Shown here: piece after piece, positions 36,818-38,175 of the stretch
Layout: every line of letters starts with the position of its first letter
Position numbering within the stretch: position 1 is the first letter of the stretch
Assembly: GCA_026396705.1 (NCBI GenBank)
Contig: JAPLWE010000036.1
Location: 1 to 38,175 of the forward strand
Length of the DNA stretch: 38,175 nucleotides
Source: Candidatus Gribaldobacteria bacterium
GTDB taxonomy: Bacteria > Patescibacteriota > Minisyncoccia > Minisyncoccales > CG1-02-41-26
Direction of reading: 5' to 3'
Position numbers and translations under genes: made by a program
The notes under the pieces: model-generated
Told to the model about the DNA's origin: nothing
Databases searched by the model: none
The model's input: only the letters and a program-made list of their open reading frames with translations

Positions 36818-37282
36818 TTATTTATGACGAAGAAAAGGAGCTGGCATAACCCTAATTAGCTTAGCCTCTATTTGCCCGTTATTAGTTGGTTCGCCTATGA
36901 CCACCACCATATCATCAATTTGCAAATTATTTATTGTGATAGCCTCCTTAAGCCGATTAATAACTGTGCCATCCTTAACTAAAATAACTTTCTCAATATC
37001 TCCTTGTCCTTTAATCACCAATGTTGAGGGGGCAATTTTTATTATTTGCCCTACTGCGCCATTTGCCTCAATAAAATCTCTGTCGCCAAACCCGCCTGGA
37101 AAGCCGCCCTTTGGTCCACCAAAATTTTGATGATAATTATCACTCCAGTGGCAAGAAAAATTAGCTTTTTGAAAACCCACCATCATGCCTGCCTTAAAGA
37201 TAAACAAAAAAATAATCAATCCGCCAATCGCTAATAGAATTATTTTGAATGTTTTTGATTGAAAAAATTTGTCTATGTTCAT
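36818..37282 (-). CDS. Membrane-anchored DUF5666-like protein
   Basis: N-terminal TM plus GAVGQIIKIAPSTLVIKGQGDIEKVILVKDGTVINRLKEAITINNLQIDDMVVVIGEPTNNGQIEAKLIRV. Confidence 0.65.
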   Translation of the reverse strand: MNIDKFFQSKTFKIILLAIGGLIIFLFIFKAGMMVGFQKANFSCHWSDNYHQNFGGPKGGFPGGFGDRDFIEANGAVGQIIKIAPSTLVIKGQGDIEKVILVKDGTVINRLKEAITINNLQIDDMVVVIGEPTNNGQIEAKLIRVMPAPFLRHK

Positions 37283-37641
37283 ATGTTTAAGTAATGCAAA
37301 CCTTTAATATTTTTAGATAAAAATCTAAGCGAACCCAAAATCGCCAATGAAACAACTCCTATAGCTAACAAGCCAGTTATTGGCAATGACTCCAGCAAAG
37401 ATAAGGAGAAATTATGCCAAGAAGCCATAATTATAGCGGTATCCGAAAACGCCAAAGAAAATAACTGAATAAATCCAGAACCAGCGAACCCGACATAAAC
37501 CATTTTAATCGCCGGAATCAAACCAAAAAAAGAAACAGCCAAAACAAGCGAAAAGCCAATGATTTTTCGCTTAAATATCATCATTTTCTGCTCCGCTTTA
37601 ATACGGCGCATAATTTTTTCAAGTAAAGTTTGTTCATCCAT
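37279..37641 (-). CDS. Small membrane protein next to a sigma factor (possible anti-sigma-type protein)
   Basis: MDEQTLLEKIMRRIKAEQKMMIFKRKIIGFSLVLAVSFFGLIP...: cytoplasmic N-terminus plus two or more TMs. True start 37641; the longer ORF reads into repeat copy D. Confidence 0.6.
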   Translation of the reverse strand: MDEQTLLEKIMRRIKAEQKMMIFKRKIIGFSLVLAVSFFGLIPAIKMVYVGFAGSGFIQLFSLAFSDTAIIMASWHNFSLSLLESLPITGLLAIGVVSLAILGSLRFLSKNIKGLHYLNI

Positions 37642-37649
37642 ATTAGAAC

Positions 37650-37814
37650 TTACGCTGATGTTAGGGGCTCGGAGAGTTAGTTTCAAGGAGACGCTCACTC
37701 GCTCCTGCGGCTCGTTCGCTTAGTTTTCGGCCTATTTTCCGCCAGTAGGCGGAACCAAGCAAATAGGCCTCAAAATACTCCTTGAAACTAACTTCCTCGC
37801 CCCTAACCCGTAAT
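37650..37814 (+). repeat. Dispersed palindromic element, full copy D
   Basis: TTACGCTGATGTTAGGGGCTCGGAGAGTTAGTTTCAAGGAG...CTCCTTGAAACTAACTTCCTCGCCCCTAACCCGTAA. Confidence 0.95.
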
Positions 37815-37841
37815 TTTTTATATCTATATAATTAATACGAA

Positions 37842-37869
37842 AAAGAGATGCCTTTTGGTGCATCTCTTT
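37842..37869 (-). terminator. Terminator after the sigma factor gene
   Basis: Minus strand AAAGAGATGC-accaaaag-GCATCTCTTTTTC. Confidence 0.7.
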
Positions 37870-37872
37870 AAA

Positions 37873-38175
37873 CTATTGAAAATCAACCAGCATCTTTTTA
37901 AGCGTCGTTATCGCCCGCCGATAGCGACTTTTTATAGTATTAATTGGCTCGCCAAGGAATTGGGCAATTTCACTAAAAGTTAGACCACTTTGATGATGTA
38001 ACGCAATAAGCTTTTGGTTTTTAGAAGAAAGTTTTTTTGAGGCAATATTAAAAGCTTCTAAAATATCTTTTTGAGCAATATTTTCCACCATATCACCTTT
38101 CTCAGCGATAAGTTCCTCTGCGAAAGAAAGAGGCGTCACTTTTTTCTTTCGCAAAAAATCAATGGAGCTATTTTT
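37873..38175 (-). CDS. Sigma-70 family (ECF-like) factor, partial at window edge
   Basis: Region 4: LSSKNQKLIALHHQSGLTFSEIAQFLGEPINTIKSRYRRAITTLKKML. Frame stays open past 38154 (..NSSIDFLRKKKV). Confidence 0.82.
   Translation of the reverse strand, partial: KNSSIDFLRKKKVTPLSFAEELIAEKGDMVENIAQKDILEAFNIASKKLSSKNQKLIALHHQSGLTFSEIAQFLGEPINTIKSRYRRAITTLKKMLVDFQ

Noticed and set aside
17273-37814. CRISPR-like interpretation of the repeated element
   Set aside because: Copies are kilobases apart with genes between; no regular spacers and no cas genes in the window.
10886-37814. Treating the dispersed elements as ordinary intrinsic terminators
   Set aside because: They are far too long, multi-stemmed, lack U-tracts, and one full copy lies between divergent genes; true terminators are seen separately in the window.

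Overview
The window looks like a chromosomal segment of an AT-rich bacterium, probably Candidate Phyla Radiation/Patescibacteria-like (inference from gene style only). Most genes are on the minus strand. Housekeeping content: ftsE-ftsX, prfB with its programmed frameshift, an FtsB/DivIC-like gene, lepA, murJ, rnpB, an RNase HI gene, a recJ-like gene, pgk, secF-secD-secA with a TrmB-family regulator, and murB. There are three tRNAs (Gln-CTG, Thr-CGT, Gly-CCC). Accessory content: a very large surface protein (duplicated HTH, TM, coiled coil, tail-fibre-like repeats, FG-GAP propeller) broken by two frame changes; a divergent DUF3800/orphan gene pair with mirrored promoters; a polysaccharide cluster; and a sigma factor/DUF5666/MacAB-like efflux locus. 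The most interesting non-coding signals are: (1) a dispersed ~170-bp intergenic palindromic element with four full and three partial copies, all in the same orientation, whose arms show compensatory substitutions; (2) an RNase P RNA carrying a ~128-nt, nearly perfect hairpin in the P15-P17 position and no obvious L15 GGU motif; (3) a second ~165-bp nested palindrome just upstream of the macA-like gene; (4) a structured murB leader. All calls were made by eye. No alignments, folding or database searches were run.
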